Source: Actinacidiphila epipremni | GTDB taxonomy: Bacteria > Actinomycetota > Actinomycetes > Streptomycetales > Streptomycetaceae | DNA length: 64,000 nt | Reading direction: 5' to 3' | Assembly (NCBI RefSeq): GCF_012034175.1 | Contig: NZ_JAATEJ010000003.1 | Location: forward strand, 248,001-312,000 | Shown here: positions 49,250-57,781 of the stretch, piece by piece | Numbering within the stretch: the first letter of the stretch is position 1 | How the letters are laid out: each line of letters begins with the position of its first letter | Translations under genes and position numbers: made by a program | The notes under the pieces: model-generated | Told to the model about the DNA's origin: nothing | What the model saw: only the letters and a program-made list of their open reading frames with translations | Databases searched by the model: none

Positions 49250-49915
49250 ATGCAGTCAGCGGAGGGGCCCCCGCCCCAGGTGGCGACGTTGTCGCTGCCC
49301 GCCCGAATAGCAGTCGCGGTGACCGTCGGTGCCGTCGCCGTGGGAGCGCTCCTACACCTCGGGATGGTGTTCCTGCACGTCGCGCCCTCGAACACGCTCA
49401 GCACCCAGCACGCCACGGCGGTCAGGGAGTACATCTATCCGGAGTTCGAGCAGAACTGGAAGCTGTTCGCGCCCGACCCCGTCCAGCAGAACAATCATGT
49501 GCAGGCGCGTGCCGAGGTCCGCAAGCCGGACGGGACCACCCAGACCACCGGATGGGTCGACCTCACCGCGGCGGACGTCGCGGACATGCGGCACAACCCC
49601 ATCCCCAGCCACAGCGACCAGAACGAGCTGCGGCGCGCGTGGAGCTACTACACCGACACGCACAACGACCAGAACCAGCCGACCGCGGGCAGCGGCAGCG
49701 ACCTGAGCGACGCCTACCTGCGCAACATCGTCGCCGCCCGGCTCGGCACCGAGCTGAACGGCGGCACGGTCGTCCGCATCCAGGCCAGGGCCGCGGTCAC
49801 CCCGGTCGCCCGGCCCAGCTGGAGCGGCCAGACGGTCGACACCACCACCACGTACCGCGAACTGCCCTGGTGGACCCTCCCCGCGGCACCGGCCGGTCAG
49901 GAGAACGCGTCGTGA
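49250..49915 (+). CDS. DUF5819 family single-pass membrane protein
   Basis: A 221-residue protein with one N-terminal helix (around residues 24-46, AVAVTVGAVAVGALLHLGMVFLH) and an extracytoplasmic domain with the family core YIYPEFEQNWKLFAPDPVQQNNHVQARAEV. The rest is hydrophilic, with SYYTDTHNDQNQP and a C-terminal TYRELPWWTLP. The ATG has GCGGAGAG ahead. Its stop overlaps the HTTM gene (GTGA), so the two are co-translated. The pair resembles SdpA/SdpB of Bacillus in size and topology, but this is an inference. Confidence 0.85.
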   Translation: MQSAEGPPPQVATLSLPARIAVAVTVGAVAVGALLHLGMVFLHVAPSNTLSTQHATAVREYIYPEFEQNWKLFAPDPVQQNNHVQARAEVRKPDGTTQTTGWVDLTAADVADMRHNPIPSHSDQNELRRAWSYYTDTHNDQNQPTAGSGSDLSDAYLRNIVAARLGTELNGGTVVRIQARAAVTPVARPSWSGQTVDTTTTYRELPWWTLPAAPAGQENAS

Positions 49916-51273
49916 GCGAGCCCCGCACCCCCGCCGGCCACGCCGAGGACGACGGCCCGGTCCCCTCGCCCTTCGCCGGGCTCGGCCTCGCGGTCGACCG
50001 CGGCATCGCGCGCGGCCTGACCCGGATCACCGGCGCGGCCCTCGGCCCGTACCAGACCGCGATCGTCCGGATCGGCTTCGCGCTGACCTGGCTGCTCTTC
50101 CTGCTGCGGGAATTCCCGCACCGCGACGAGCTCTACGGCCCCGACAGCCCCTGGAGCCTGGACCTCGCCAAGCAGCTGGTCGCCGGCAACCACGCCTTCA
50201 CCGCGCTGCTGTGGAACGACAGCCGCGGCTGGTTCGAGCTGGTCTACGCGGTCGCCATCGTCAGCAGCGCCATGCTGCTGGTCGGGTGGCGCACCAGGAC
50301 CGCGTCGGTGCTCTTCATGATCGGCGTGCTCTCGCTGCAGAACCGCAGCGTCTTCATGGGTGACGGCGGCGACAACGTCGTCCACCTCATGGCCATCTAC
50401 CTGGTCTTCACCCGCTGCGGCCAGGTCTGGTCGGTGGACCGCGCGCTCGCGGACCGCGCCGCGGCCAAGGCCCAGCCGGCGAGTGAGGCCGCGGCCAGGA
50501 ACGAGGCCGAGGACGAGACCGGCTCCGCGGGCAGGCCCTCCTCGCGGCTCCTCGGCGCCGACCCGGTCGGCATCGCCCTGTGGGTGGTGCTCGCCGTCGC
50601 CCTGGTGCTCGCCACGGCGGCGGGCAAGCTCAGCACCGAGTGGAAGATCGCCCTGTGGGCGGGCCTGCTGCTCCAGGCGCTGTGGTGGGCGGTGCGGCGC
50701 TACGCACCCGGCGAGCCGCGCTCCGTGCTCGACATCATGGCCAACGTCGTCCACAACGGCGCCATGCTGGTCGTCGTCGTCGAGGTGTGCCTGATCTACT
50801 CCACGGCCGGCTGGTACAAGATCCAGGGCAGCAAGTGGGAGGACGGCACCGCCCTCTACTACCCGCTCCACCTGGACGACTTCACCCCCTGGCCGTCGCT
50901 GTCGCACGCGCTCGCGGGCAATTCGCTGATGGTGATGCTGATCAGCTACGGCACCGTCATCGTGCAGGTCGCCTTCCCCTTCACCCTGTTCAACCGGCGG
51001 GTGAAGAACGTGCTGCTGGCGGCGATGATGCTGGAGCACGCGTCCATCGCGGTCGTCCTCGGGCTGCCCTTCTTCTCGCTCGCGATGATCGCCGCGGACG
51101 CCGTCTTCCTGCCCACCGGCTTCCTGCGCTGGCTCGGCCAGCAGGTCGCCCGCCCGCTGAAGAGCCGCACCGGGCCGCGGCCCGCCGTCGCGATCCCGGG
51201 CAGCAGGTCCGCGGACGCCGAGGCGCCCGCGGAGGGCCCGCCGCCGGGCGAGCCGGTGAGCGACCCGATCTGA
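49912..51273 (+). CDS. HTTM domain integral membrane protein
   Basis: A 453-residue protein with about eight or more membrane segments in the HTTM (horizontally transferred transmembrane) fold, shared by vitamin K-dependent gamma-carboxylase and SdpB. Signatures include YQTAIVRIGFALTWLLFLLREFPHRDELYGPDSPWS, LLVGWRTRTASVLFMIGVLSLQNRSVFMGDGGDNVVHLMAIYL, IYSTAGWYKIQGSKWEDGTALYYPL and LEHASIAVVLGLPFFSLAMIAADAVFLP. A hydrophilic loop (around residues 175-220) divides the protein. A role in peptide modification or export is possible; the substrate is not in the window. Confidence 0.85.
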   Translation: MSEPRTPAGHAEDDGPVPSPFAGLGLAVDRGIARGLTRITGAALGPYQTAIVRIGFALTWLLFLLREFPHRDELYGPDSPWSLDLAKQLVAGNHAFTALLWNDSRGWFELVYAVAIVSSAMLLVGWRTRTASVLFMIGVLSLQNRSVFMGDGGDNVVHLMAIYLVFTRCGQVWSVDRALADRAAAKAQPASEAAARNEAEDETGSAGRPSSRLLGADPVGIALWVVLAVALVLATAAGKLSTEWKIALWAGLLLQALWWAVRRYAPGEPRSVLDIMANVVHNGAMLVVVVEVCLIYSTAGWYKIQGSKWEDGTALYYPLHLDDFTPWPSLSHALAGNSLMVMLISYGTVIVQVAFPFTLFNRRVKNVLLAAMMLEHASIAVVLGLPFFSLAMIAADAVFLPTGFLRWLGQQVARPLKSRTGPRPAVAIPGSRSADAEAPAEGPPPGEPVSDPI

Positions 51274-51308
51274 CGGGCGCGCCCGCCCCCGCAAGGACCC
51301 GGCTCCCC

Positions 51309-51345
51309 CCGCCCCGGTCCGGCCCGCACCGGCCGGCCGGGGCGG
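51309..51345 (+). terminator. Hairpin after the HTTM gene
   Basis: A 9-bp inverted repeat (CCGCCCCGG and CCGGGGCGG) lies 36 bases after the stop codon and before the TrmH gene. Confidence 0.5.
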
Positions 51346-51372
51346 CGCCGTCGCCGGCCGTAGGCTGACGGC

Positions 51373-52182
51373 ATGAGCGACGAGCAGGCCGTATCCGTAT
51401 CCCGGCAGGACGCGGAGCGGTCCGCCGTACGGCGGTGGCACGACCACGCGGCCGGCGCCGTCCTGCTCGACGGCTTCCACGCCCTCAAGCACGCGCTGCG
51501 CTTCGGCGCCGACGTCCCCGTCGCGGTCAGCAGCGACAAGGCCGCCCTGCTGCGGCTCGCCGCCGACCTCGCGCCGGACCTGGCCGCCACCCTCGCGCAC
51601 CGGGTCACCGAGATCCCCGCCGCCGAACTGCGCGGCCTGGTCACCCGCGTCCACCCCACCGCCGTGGCCGCCCTCGCCGCCCCGCCCGACCCCGGCGCCC
51701 TGGCCGCGGTACTGAACACGCTGCCCCGGCAGGCGCCCGTCGTCGTCCTCGACCAGCCGCGCAACCTCGGCAACGTCGGCGCCGTGGTCCGGCTCGCCGC
51801 CGGCTTCGGCGTCACCGGCGTCGTGACCACCGGGGACCTCGACCCCTGGCACCCCAACGCCGTACGCTCCGGCGCCGGGCTGCACTACGCGACGGCGGTG
51901 GCCCGCACCGGCCCGGAAGGACTGCCGCCCGGCCCGCTGTACGTCCTCGACCCGGACGGCGACGACATCCGCGCCACCGAGCTGCCGGACGACGCCCTCG
52001 TCGTCTTCGGCTCGGAGCGGCACGGTGTCTCCGCCGAGCTGCGGGCCCGCGCCACCGCGCTGGTGTCGCTGCCGATGCGCGCCCAGGTCTCCAGCTACAA
52101 CCTCGCCACCAGCGTCGGCATGGCGCTCTACCACTGGGCCGCCACCTCGCGCTCCCCGCTCGTCCCGGGCCGCCGCCCCTGA
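51373..52182 (+). CDS. TrmH/SpoU family RNA 2'-O-methyltransferase
   Basis: A 269-residue SPOUT-fold methyltransferase, using S-adenosylmethionine to methylate a ribose 2'-OH in tRNA or rRNA. The three SpoU motifs are present: NLGNVGAVVRLAAGFG (around residue 136), LVVFGSERHGVSAEL (around residue 215) and LPMRAQVSSYNLATSVGMALYHW (around residue 237) with the conserved Asn. The N-terminal ~100 residues form a substrate-recognition domain. The specific target is not deducible. Convergent with paaN; a GCGGGGCC/GGCCCCGC hairpin (52190-52220) lies between. Confidence 0.92.
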   Translation: MSDEQAVSVSRQDAERSAVRRWHDHAAGAVLLDGFHALKHALRFGADVPVAVSSDKAALLRLAADLAPDLAATLAHRVTEIPAAELRGLVTRVHPTAVAALAAPPDPGALAAVLNTLPRQAPVVVLDQPRNLGNVGAVVRLAAGFGVTGVVTTGDLDPWHPNAVRSGAGLHYATAVARTGPEGLPPGPLYVLDPDGDDIRATELPDDALVVFGSERHGVSAELRARATALVSLPMRAQVSSYNLATSVGMALYHWAATSRSPLVPGRRP

Positions 52183-52189
52183 CCAGGAG

Positions 52190-52220
52190 GCGGGGCCCCG
52201 TGCCGTACGGCCGGCCCCGC
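52190..52220. terminator. Hairpin between convergent TrmH and paaN genes
   Basis: An 8-bp inverted repeat, GCGGGGCC (52190-52197) and GGCCCCGC (52213-52220), occupies the 39-bp gap between the two stop codons. Confidence 0.5.
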
Positions 52221-52221
52221 G

Positions 52222-53904
52222 TCAGGCGGGCCTGCGCACCTCCACCGTCCGGAAGCGGCCGGCGACGAAGGCCGCGTCGCACAGCGCGGCGTTGGCCGCC
52301 GGGTTGCCCCCCGAGCCGTGGAAGTCGGAGAAGGCGGCCGTCTGGTTCACGTACACCCCGCCGGTCAGGTTGAGCGACAGCTGGGCGCACTCCTCCCAGC
52401 ACACCTCCTCCAACTGCCGCTCGACCTCGGGCGACGTCGTGTACCCGCCCACCGTCATGGCGCCGTGGTCGCGGATCGTACGGCGCAGCAGCCGCAGCGC
52501 CTCCGCGGTGGAATCCACCGCCACGGCGAAGGCGACCGGCCCGAAGCACTCCGCCATGAACACCTCCTCGGTGTCCGGCTTCGCCGCGTCCAGCCGCACC
52601 AGCGCGGGCGTGCGGACCACCGCGCCGGGGAAGTCGGGGTGGGCGACCTCACGGGAGGCCAGCGCGACCTCGCCCATGCCGGAGGCCGCCTCCAGCCGCG
52701 CCCTGACGTCCGGATTGACCAGCGCGCCCAGCAGCGCGTTGGCCCTCGTGTCGTCACCGAGCAGCCGCTCCACGGCGGCGGCGAGGTCGGCGACCACCTC
52801 GTCGTACGCCCGCGGGCCCGCCTCGGTGTCGATGCCCTGGCGGGGGATCAGCAGATTCTGCGGGGTGGTGCACATCTGGCCGCTGTAGAGCGACAGGGAG
52901 AAGGCCAGGTTGGAGAGCATGCCGCGGTAGTCGTCGGTGGAGTCGATCACCACCGTGTTGACGCCCGCCTTCTCGGTGTAGACCTGCGCCTGGCGGGCGT
53001 TGGCTTCCAGCCAGTCGCCGAACGCGGTCGAGCCGGTGTAGTCGACGATGCGGACCTCGGGGCGTACCGCCAGCGTCTTGGCCAGGCCCTCGCCGGGGCG
53101 GTCCGCGGCCAGGCACACCAGGTCGGGGGAGAAGCCCGCCTCGGACAGCACGTCCCGCGCGGCCGAGACGGTGATCGCGAGCGGCAGGACGGCCTGCGGG
53201 TGCGGCTTGACCAGCACCGCGTTCCCGGTCGCCAGCGAGGCGAACAGGCCCGGGTAGCCGTTCCACGTCGGGAAGGTGTTGCAGCCGATCACCAGGCCGA
53301 TGCCGCGCGGCACCGCGGTGAAGGACTTGCGCAGCTCCAGCGGATCCCGCTTGCCCTGCGGCTTGACCCATGCGGCGGTCTGCGGGGCGCGCACCTGCTC
53401 GGCGTACGCGTACGCCACCGCTTCGAGGCCGCGGTCCTGCGCGTGCGGGCCGCCGGCCTGGAAGGCCATCGTGAACGCCTGGCCCGAGGTGTGCATCACC
53501 GCATGCGCCACCTCGTGGGTGCGGGCGTTGATCCGGGCCAGGATCTCCAGGCACACCAGCGCCCGCGTCAGCGGTCCCGCCTCCCGCCAGGCGGGCATGG
53601 CCGCGCGCATGGCCGGCAGCAGCACGTCCGGATCCGGGTGCGGATAGCGCACGCCGAGCTCCATCCCGTACGGCGAGCGCTCGCCGCCGGTCCACTCGTC
53701 CGTCCCCGGCTGCTCGGCGGCGAAGAGGAAGGGGTGGCCGAGCAGCGCCTCGAAGGCCGCCTTGCCCTCCTCCGCGTCCGCGTACGCCTTCGGGTGCTCG
53801 GGGTAGGGCGACCAGTAACCGCGCGTCCTGATGGTGTCCAGCGCCGTGTCGAGGGTGGCGCGATGGCGGTCGGCCAGGGACTGGGGGGTGAGACCGGCGG
53901 ACAA
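52222..53904 (-). CDS. paaN: PaaN, aldehyde dehydrogenase-type protein of phenylacetate degradation
   Basis: A ~560-residue ALDH-superfamily protein. It shows the cofactor strand FTAVPRGIGLVIGCNTFPTWNGYPGLFASLATGNAVLVKPHPQ, the GSTAFGDWLE segment and the catalytic Cys in LYSGQMCTTPQNLLIP. It belongs to the PaaN/PaaZ family that oxidises the ring-opened 3-oxo-5,6-dehydrosuberyl-CoA semialdehyde. Unlike PaaZ of E. coli it lacks the C-terminal MaoC hydratase domain, so ring opening must be done by another protein. The start is probably TTG 53904, which has GAGGAG 9 bases ahead; the in-frame TTG at 53913 is too close to it. Divergent from paaH with an ACCGA-N4-TCGGT site between. Confidence 0.88.
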   Translation of the reverse strand: MSAGLTPQSLADRHRATLDTALDTIRTRGYWSPYPEHPKAYADAEEGKAAFEALLGHPFLFAAEQPGTDEWTGGERSPYGMELGVRYPHPDPDVLLPAMRAAMPAWREAGPLTRALVCLEILARINARTHEVAHAVMHTSGQAFTMAFQAGGPHAQDRGLEAVAYAYAEQVRAPQTAAWVKPQGKRDPLELRKSFTAVPRGIGLVIGCNTFPTWNGYPGLFASLATGNAVLVKPHPQAVLPLAITVSAARDVLSEAGFSPDLVCLAADRPGEGLAKTLAVRPEVRIVDYTGSTAFGDWLEANARQAQVYTEKAGVNTVVIDSTDDYRGMLSNLAFSLSLYSGQMCTTPQNLLIPRQGIDTEAGPRAYDEVVADLAAAVERLLGDDTRANALLGALVNPDVRARLEAASGMGEVALASREVAHPDFPGAVVRTPALVRLDAAKPDTEEVFMAECFGPVAFAVAVDSTAEALRLLRRTIRDHGAMTVGGYTTSPEVERQLEEVCWEECAQLSLNLTGGVYVNQTAAFSDFHGSGGNPAANAALCDAAFVAGRFRTVEVRRPA

Positions 53905-53957
53905 TGGGACCAACTCCTCGTCGAGCTGGGCGGAATGGAGTCAACACCGCTAGATTA

Positions 53958-53975
53958 ACCGAATGGTCGGTCGGG
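53958..53975 (+). promoter_or_regulatory. Palindromic operator between paaN and paaH (ACCGA-N4-TCGGT)
   Basis: ACCGAATGGTCGGTCGGG contains the core ACCGA-ATGG-TCGGT (53958-53971). Over 18 bases it matches the paaA site at 15 positions. It sits about 54 bp before the paaN start and 154 bp before the dehydrogenase gene. Confidence 0.75.
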
Positions 53976-54128
53976 ACAAGGGTGAAAAACCCGGCCTGTG
54001 GAAAACTCACCCGGGCGACCCCGGAGACCCCGGGCCCGCACACCGGACCCCGGAGACCGGCCCCGCAGGCCAGGTCCCGGAGACCCGGTTCCGCCGGGAC
54101 GGCAAGTCAGCAGCGAAAGGGTGACAGC

Positions 54129-55652
54129 GTGACCGCACTGGACCGCAGCAGCACTGTCGCCGTCGTCGGCGCCGGCACCATGGGCCAGGGCATCGCGCAG
54201 GTCGCGCTGCTCGCCGGCCACCGGGTGCTGCTGCACGACGCGGCGCCGGGCCGTGCGCAGGCCGCCGCCGACGGCGTGGCCGGCCGCCTCGACCGGCTGG
54301 TCGCCAAGGGCCGGATCGGCGTGGTCGAGCACAAGGACGCGCTGGCCGGGCTGGTGCCCGTCGAGGGCGTCGCCGAGCTCGCCGGCGCCGCGCTCGTGGT
54401 GGAGGCCGTCGTGGAGGACCTGGCCGCCAAGCAGGAGCTCTTCGCCGCGCTGGAGGCGGTCGTCGGGGACGACTGCCTGCTGGCGACCAACACCTCCTCG
54501 CTGCCGGTGACCGCGATCGGCGGCGCGCTGCGGCTGCCGGGCCGGCTGGTGGGCCTGCACTTCTTCAACCCGGCCCCGGTCATGCCGCTGGTCGAGGTGG
54601 TCGCCGGGGCCGCGACCGACCCCGCCGCCGTGACCCGCGCCTGCGACACGGCCGCCGCGTGGCACAAGACGCCCGTGCGCTGCACCGACACCCCCGGCTT
54701 CGTCGTCAACCGGATCGCCCGCCCCTTCTACGCCGAGGCGCTGCGGCTCTACGAGGACCGGGTGGCCGACCCCGCGACGATCGACGCGGTGCTGCGCGAG
54801 TGCGGCGGCTTCCCGATGGGGCCTTTCGAGCTGACCGACCTGATCGGCCAGGACGTCAACGAGGCGGTGACCCGCTCGGTGTGGGAGGCGTTCTACCACG
54901 ACCCGAGGTTCACCCCGTCGCTGGCCCAGCGCCGGTTGGTGGAGTCCGGGCGGCTCGGCAGGAAGTCCGGCCGCGGCTGGTATCCGTACCCCGCGGACGG
55001 CAGCCCCGGCGGCCGGGCCCATCCCGGCCACCGGCCGCACACGGCCGAGCCCGCGGCGGCGCCGGCCCGGGTCGCCGTACGCGGCAGCCTCGGTCCGGCG
55101 TGGGAGCTGGTCCCGATGCTGAAGGAGGCCGGGATCGAGGTCGGTGAGGACACCGGGGCCGGTGACTGCCTCGTCCTCCCCGGCGGCACACGCCTGCACC
55201 TGGCCACGGGAGGGAGCGACGACGAGGCGGACATCACCTTCGACCTGGCCATGGACTACCGCGCCGCCACCCGGGTCGCGCTCGCCCCCGCGCCCGGTGT
55301 GCACGCCGACGCGGTGGCGCACGCGGTCGGGCTGTTCCAGGCGCTCGGCAAGGAGGTCAGCGTCGTCAACGCCGTGCCGGGCATGATCGTGGCCCGGACC
55401 GTCGCCATGCTGGTCAACCTCGCCGCCGAGGCGGTCGCCCGCCAGGTGGCCGCCGCCTCCGACATCGACACCGCCATGCGCCTCGGGGCCAACCATCCGC
55501 TGGGTCCGCTGGAGTGGTGCGACCGGATCTCCGCGGCATACGTCGTCGAGGTGCTGGACGGGCTGGACGAGGCGTATTCCGGCGGGCGCTACACACCCTG
55601 CCGGGCACTGAGGCGGCGCGCGGCGGCCGAGGAGGATGTGGTCTCCTCATGA
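54129..55652 (+). CDS. paaH: 3-hydroxyacyl-CoA dehydrogenase, PaaH type
   Basis: A 507-residue NAD-dependent dehydrogenase, probably acting on 3-hydroxyadipyl-CoA. The N-terminal Rossmann motif is VAVVGAGTMGQGIAQVALLAGH, followed by TNTSSLPVTAI and the catalytic GLHFFNPAPVMPLVEVV (His). A C-terminal 3HCDH domain appears (TPGFVVNRIARPFYAEAL, GPFELTDLIGQDVN). A second copy of the C-terminal domain (around residues 400-490, MIVARTVAMLVNLAAEAV, NHPLGPLEW) gives the long, two-lobed form. GTG 54129 is the start. The stop overlaps the TetR gene (ATGA), so the regulator is co-expressed. Confidence 0.9.
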   Translation: MTALDRSSTVAVVGAGTMGQGIAQVALLAGHRVLLHDAAPGRAQAAADGVAGRLDRLVAKGRIGVVEHKDALAGLVPVEGVAELAGAALVVEAVVEDLAAKQELFAALEAVVGDDCLLATNTSSLPVTAIGGALRLPGRLVGLHFFNPAPVMPLVEVVAGAATDPAAVTRACDTAAAWHKTPVRCTDTPGFVVNRIARPFYAEALRLYEDRVADPATIDAVLRECGGFPMGPFELTDLIGQDVNEAVTRSVWEAFYHDPRFTPSLAQRRLVESGRLGRKSGRGWYPYPADGSPGGRAHPGHRPHTAEPAAAPARVAVRGSLGPAWELVPMLKEAGIEVGEDTGAGDCLVLPGGTRLHLATGGSDDEADITFDLAMDYRAATRVALAPAPGVHADAVAHAVGLFQALGKEVSVVNAVPGMIVARTVAMLVNLAAEAVARQVAAASDIDTAMRLGANHPLGPLEWCDRISAAYVVEVLDGLDEAYSGGRYTPCRALRRRAAAEEDVVSS

Positions 55653-56236
55653 CCATGCCGAAGCGCGACACCTATACGCCGGATTCGCTGCTCGCCGTGG
55701 CCGTCGAGGTCTTCAACGAGCGGGGCTACGACGGCACGTCGATGGAAGACCTCTCCCGGGTGGCGGGGATCTCGAAATCCTCCATCTATCACCACGTGCG
55801 CGGTAAGGAGGAACTGCTCAACCGCGCGGTGGGGCGCGCCCTGGAAGGGCTCTTCGGCATCCTGGACCAGCCGGAGGCTGTCGACGGCCCGGCGGTGCGG
55901 CGGCTGGAGTACGTCATCCGGCGCACGGCCGTCGTCCTGATGGACGAACTTCCCTACGTCACGCTGCTGCTGCGGGTGCGGGGCAACACCACGACGGAAC
56001 GCTGGGCCATGAAGCGGCGCCGGGAGTTCGACCAGCGGGTCGCGGAGCTGCTGAAGGACGCCGTGGCGGAGGGCGACCTGCGCACCGACGTCGAAGCGCG
56101 CCTGGCGACCAGGTTGTTGTTCGGGATGATCAACTCCATAGTCGAGTGGTACCGGCCGGCGGCCAAGGGCGCGCTGGACCGGGAGCAGGTCGCCGACGCC
56201 GTCGTACGGCTGGCCTTCGACGGGCTGCGTGCGTAG
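55649..56236 (+). CDS. TetR family regulator, probable PaaR
   Basis: A 195-residue regulator with an N-terminal TetR helix-turn-helix (YTPDSLLAVAVEVFNERGYDGTSMEDLSRVAGISKSSIYHHVRGKEELL) and a ligand-binding domain of the type seen in CoA-thioester sensing repressors (DELPYVTLLLRVRGNTTTERWAMKRRREFDQRV). It is co-translated with paaH. It is the natural candidate to bind the three ACCGA-N4-TCGGT operators; phenylacetyl-CoA or another acyl-CoA would be the inducer in known PaaR systems. Assignment as PaaR is an inference. Confidence 0.88.
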   Translation: MTMPKRDTYTPDSLLAVAVEVFNERGYDGTSMEDLSRVAGISKSSIYHHVRGKEELLNRAVGRALEGLFGILDQPEAVDGPAVRRLEYVIRRTAVVLMDELPYVTLLLRVRGNTTTERWAMKRRREFDQRVAELLKDAVAEGDLRTDVEARLATRLLFGMINSIVEWYRPAAKGALDREQVADAVVRLAFDGLRA

Positions 56237-56319
56237 ACCGCCTCCGCCGGGGTGCGGCAGCTGTCCGCATATTGGTCCAGACCATTGACTCGGCGGTGCA
56301 TCACCGCCACGATCCAGCC

Positions 56320-57111
56320 ATGGCTGCGGACGATCGATCTCCTGTACGAGTCCCGGTGGCGCTGCGCGCGGCCGGCGCCGCCCTTGTCGCGGTGTCCTTC
56401 CTGCTGCTCGCCGGCTGCGGCGGTGGGAACGGCGGCGGGGACGGCGGCGCAAACGGTGCCGGGAAGCCGTCGGCCGCCGCGGCGGCCGACGTCGAGGACT
56501 TCGGCTGCCTGTCACCCGAACAGGCGAAGACCGGCTATGTGACCTTCCCCAGCACCGAGGGCCAGGACGTCGAGGCCTTCGCGACCGGGACAGGCGACAC
56601 CGCGCTCGTGCTGGCGCACCAGGCCGACGGCGACGTCTGCCAGTGGGTGCCGGACGCCGAGGAGCTGGGCAAGGAGGGCTACCGGGTCGTCGCCGTGCAG
56701 TCCGCCGGCAGCGAGGTCGCGGAGATCACCGCGGCCGTCACGTACGCCCGCTCCAAAGGCGCGCACAAAGTGCTGCTGATGGGCGCGTCCAAGGGCGGCA
56801 CCACCGTGCTGACCTCGGCGGGCACCATTACGCCGCCGGTGGACGCGGTGGTGTCGCTCTCCGCGCCCGCCGACTACAACGGCATGGACGCGGCCGGTAC
56901 CGTCCCGGGCCTGACCATGCCGGTCTTCTACATGGCCGCCGAGGGCGACACCGACTTCGCCGCCTCGACCAAGGACCTCAGCAAGGCCACGACGAAGGCG
57001 AAGGAGAACGACCTCACCATCGTCGGCGGCGCCAACCACGGCGTGAGCATGCTCGACAACCCCGACAACTTCGCCAAGGTCAAGGCGTTCCTGAAGAAGT
57101 ACGCCTCCTGA
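56320..57111 (+). CDS. Lipoprotein with alpha/beta-hydrolase fold
   Basis: A 263-residue exported protein. The signal peptide ends with a lipobox (VSFLLLAGC, lipid Cys near residue 31), followed by a Gly-rich tether. A hydrolase core follows: nucleophile Ser in LLMGASKGGTT (G-x-S-x-G, around residue 155), an acidic residue in MAAEGDTDFA, and His in GGANHGVSML (around residue 237). The family is dienelactone-hydrolase or esterase like. The ATG was chosen as the nearest start before the signal peptide; its ribosome site is weak. Substrate unknown; it may be unrelated to the paa genes. Confidence 0.82.
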   Translation: MAADDRSPVRVPVALRAAGAALVAVSFLLLAGCGGGNGGGDGGANGAGKPSAAAAADVEDFGCLSPEQAKTGYVTFPSTEGQDVEAFATGTGDTALVLAHQADGDVCQWVPDAEELGKEGYRVVAVQSAGSEVAEITAAVTYARSKGAHKVLLMGASKGGTTVLTSAGTITPPVDAVVSLSAPADYNGMDAAGTVPGLTMPVFYMAAEGDTDFAASTKDLSKATTKAKENDLTIVGGANHGVSMLDNPDNFAKVKAFLKKYAS

Positions 57112-57172
57112 GAAGCGCCTCCTGAGGAAGTGCGGTGGCCGGCCGGCCCCGGTCTGCCGCCGCGGACCTGTG

Positions 57173-57679
57173 TCACTCCCCGGTACGTTCCCCCGGCCGG
57201 TCCCCCAGGACGAGGTCGGTCTCCTCGAAGACCAGCAGCGTCCTGCTGCTCAGCACCTCCTCGATCGCCTGCAGCCGGGTGAGCACCAGCTCGCGCAGGC
57301 TGCGGTTGTCGACGGTGTGCACCAGCAGCAGGACGTCGAAATCACCGCTCACCAGGGCGATGTGGACCACCCCCGGCAGGGTGACGAGCTTTTCCCGCAC
57401 CGTCCGCCACGAGTTCTGCACGATCTTGAGGGTGATGTACGCGGAGGCGCCGTTGCCGGCCCGCTCGTGGTCCACCCGGGCGGTGAAGCCCCGTATGACC
57501 CCGTCCTCGATGAGCCGGTTGATCCGGGCGTACGCGTTGGCCCGCGAGACGTGCACCCGCTCGGCCACCGAGCGTATCGAGGCCCTGCCGTCCTCCTGGA
57601 GCAGCCGCACAATGGCCGCGTCGATCGGGTCCAGAGGCCGTGCCGCCGGCTCCCCGCCGGCCATCTGTTCTCTCGCCAT
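57173..57679 (-). CDS. Lrp/AsnC family regulator beside the bkd operon
   Basis: A ~168-residue regulator with an N-terminal winged helix (PLDPIDAAIVRLLQEDGRASIRSVAERVHVSRANAYARINRLIEDGVIRGFTARV) and a C-terminal RAM domain (AYITLKIVQNSWRTVREKLVTLPGVVHIALVSGDFDVLLLVHTVDNRSLRELVL). Lrp-type proteins bind amino acids and often control the branched-chain oxoacid dehydrogenase operon beside them, as the divergent layout suggests here. The start is uncertain (57700, 57679 or 57664); 57679 gives the usual length. Confidence 0.9.
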   Translation of the reverse strand: MAREQMAGGEPAARPLDPIDAAIVRLLQEDGRASIRSVAERVHVSRANAYARINRLIEDGVIRGFTARVDHERAGNGASAYITLKIVQNSWRTVREKLVTLPGVVHIALVSGDFDVLLLVHTVDNRSLRELVLTRLQAIEEVLSSRTLLVFEETDLVLGDRPGERTGE

Positions 57680-57737
57680 CCCCCGCAAGCTCCCTACCAT
57701 GGACGTACTGGCTCCATCTCAGGCTGTGCAGAACCGT

Positions 57738-57746
57738 TTGTCCACA
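57738..57746 (+). promoter_or_regulatory. Single perfect DnaA box in the lrp/bkd promoter
   Basis: TTGTCCACA is the preferred Streptomyces DnaA-box sequence. It stands alone in the divergent control region, 44 bp before the operator at 57782. Confidence 0.5.
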
Positions 57747-57781
57747 GGCAGAACACCCCCGTAGCCAAAATGCCTCCGGCG

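Noticed and set aside
53996..54005. TGTGGAAAA in the paaN/paaH gap as a DnaA box
   Set aside because: One mismatch at a conserved position and no neighbouring box.
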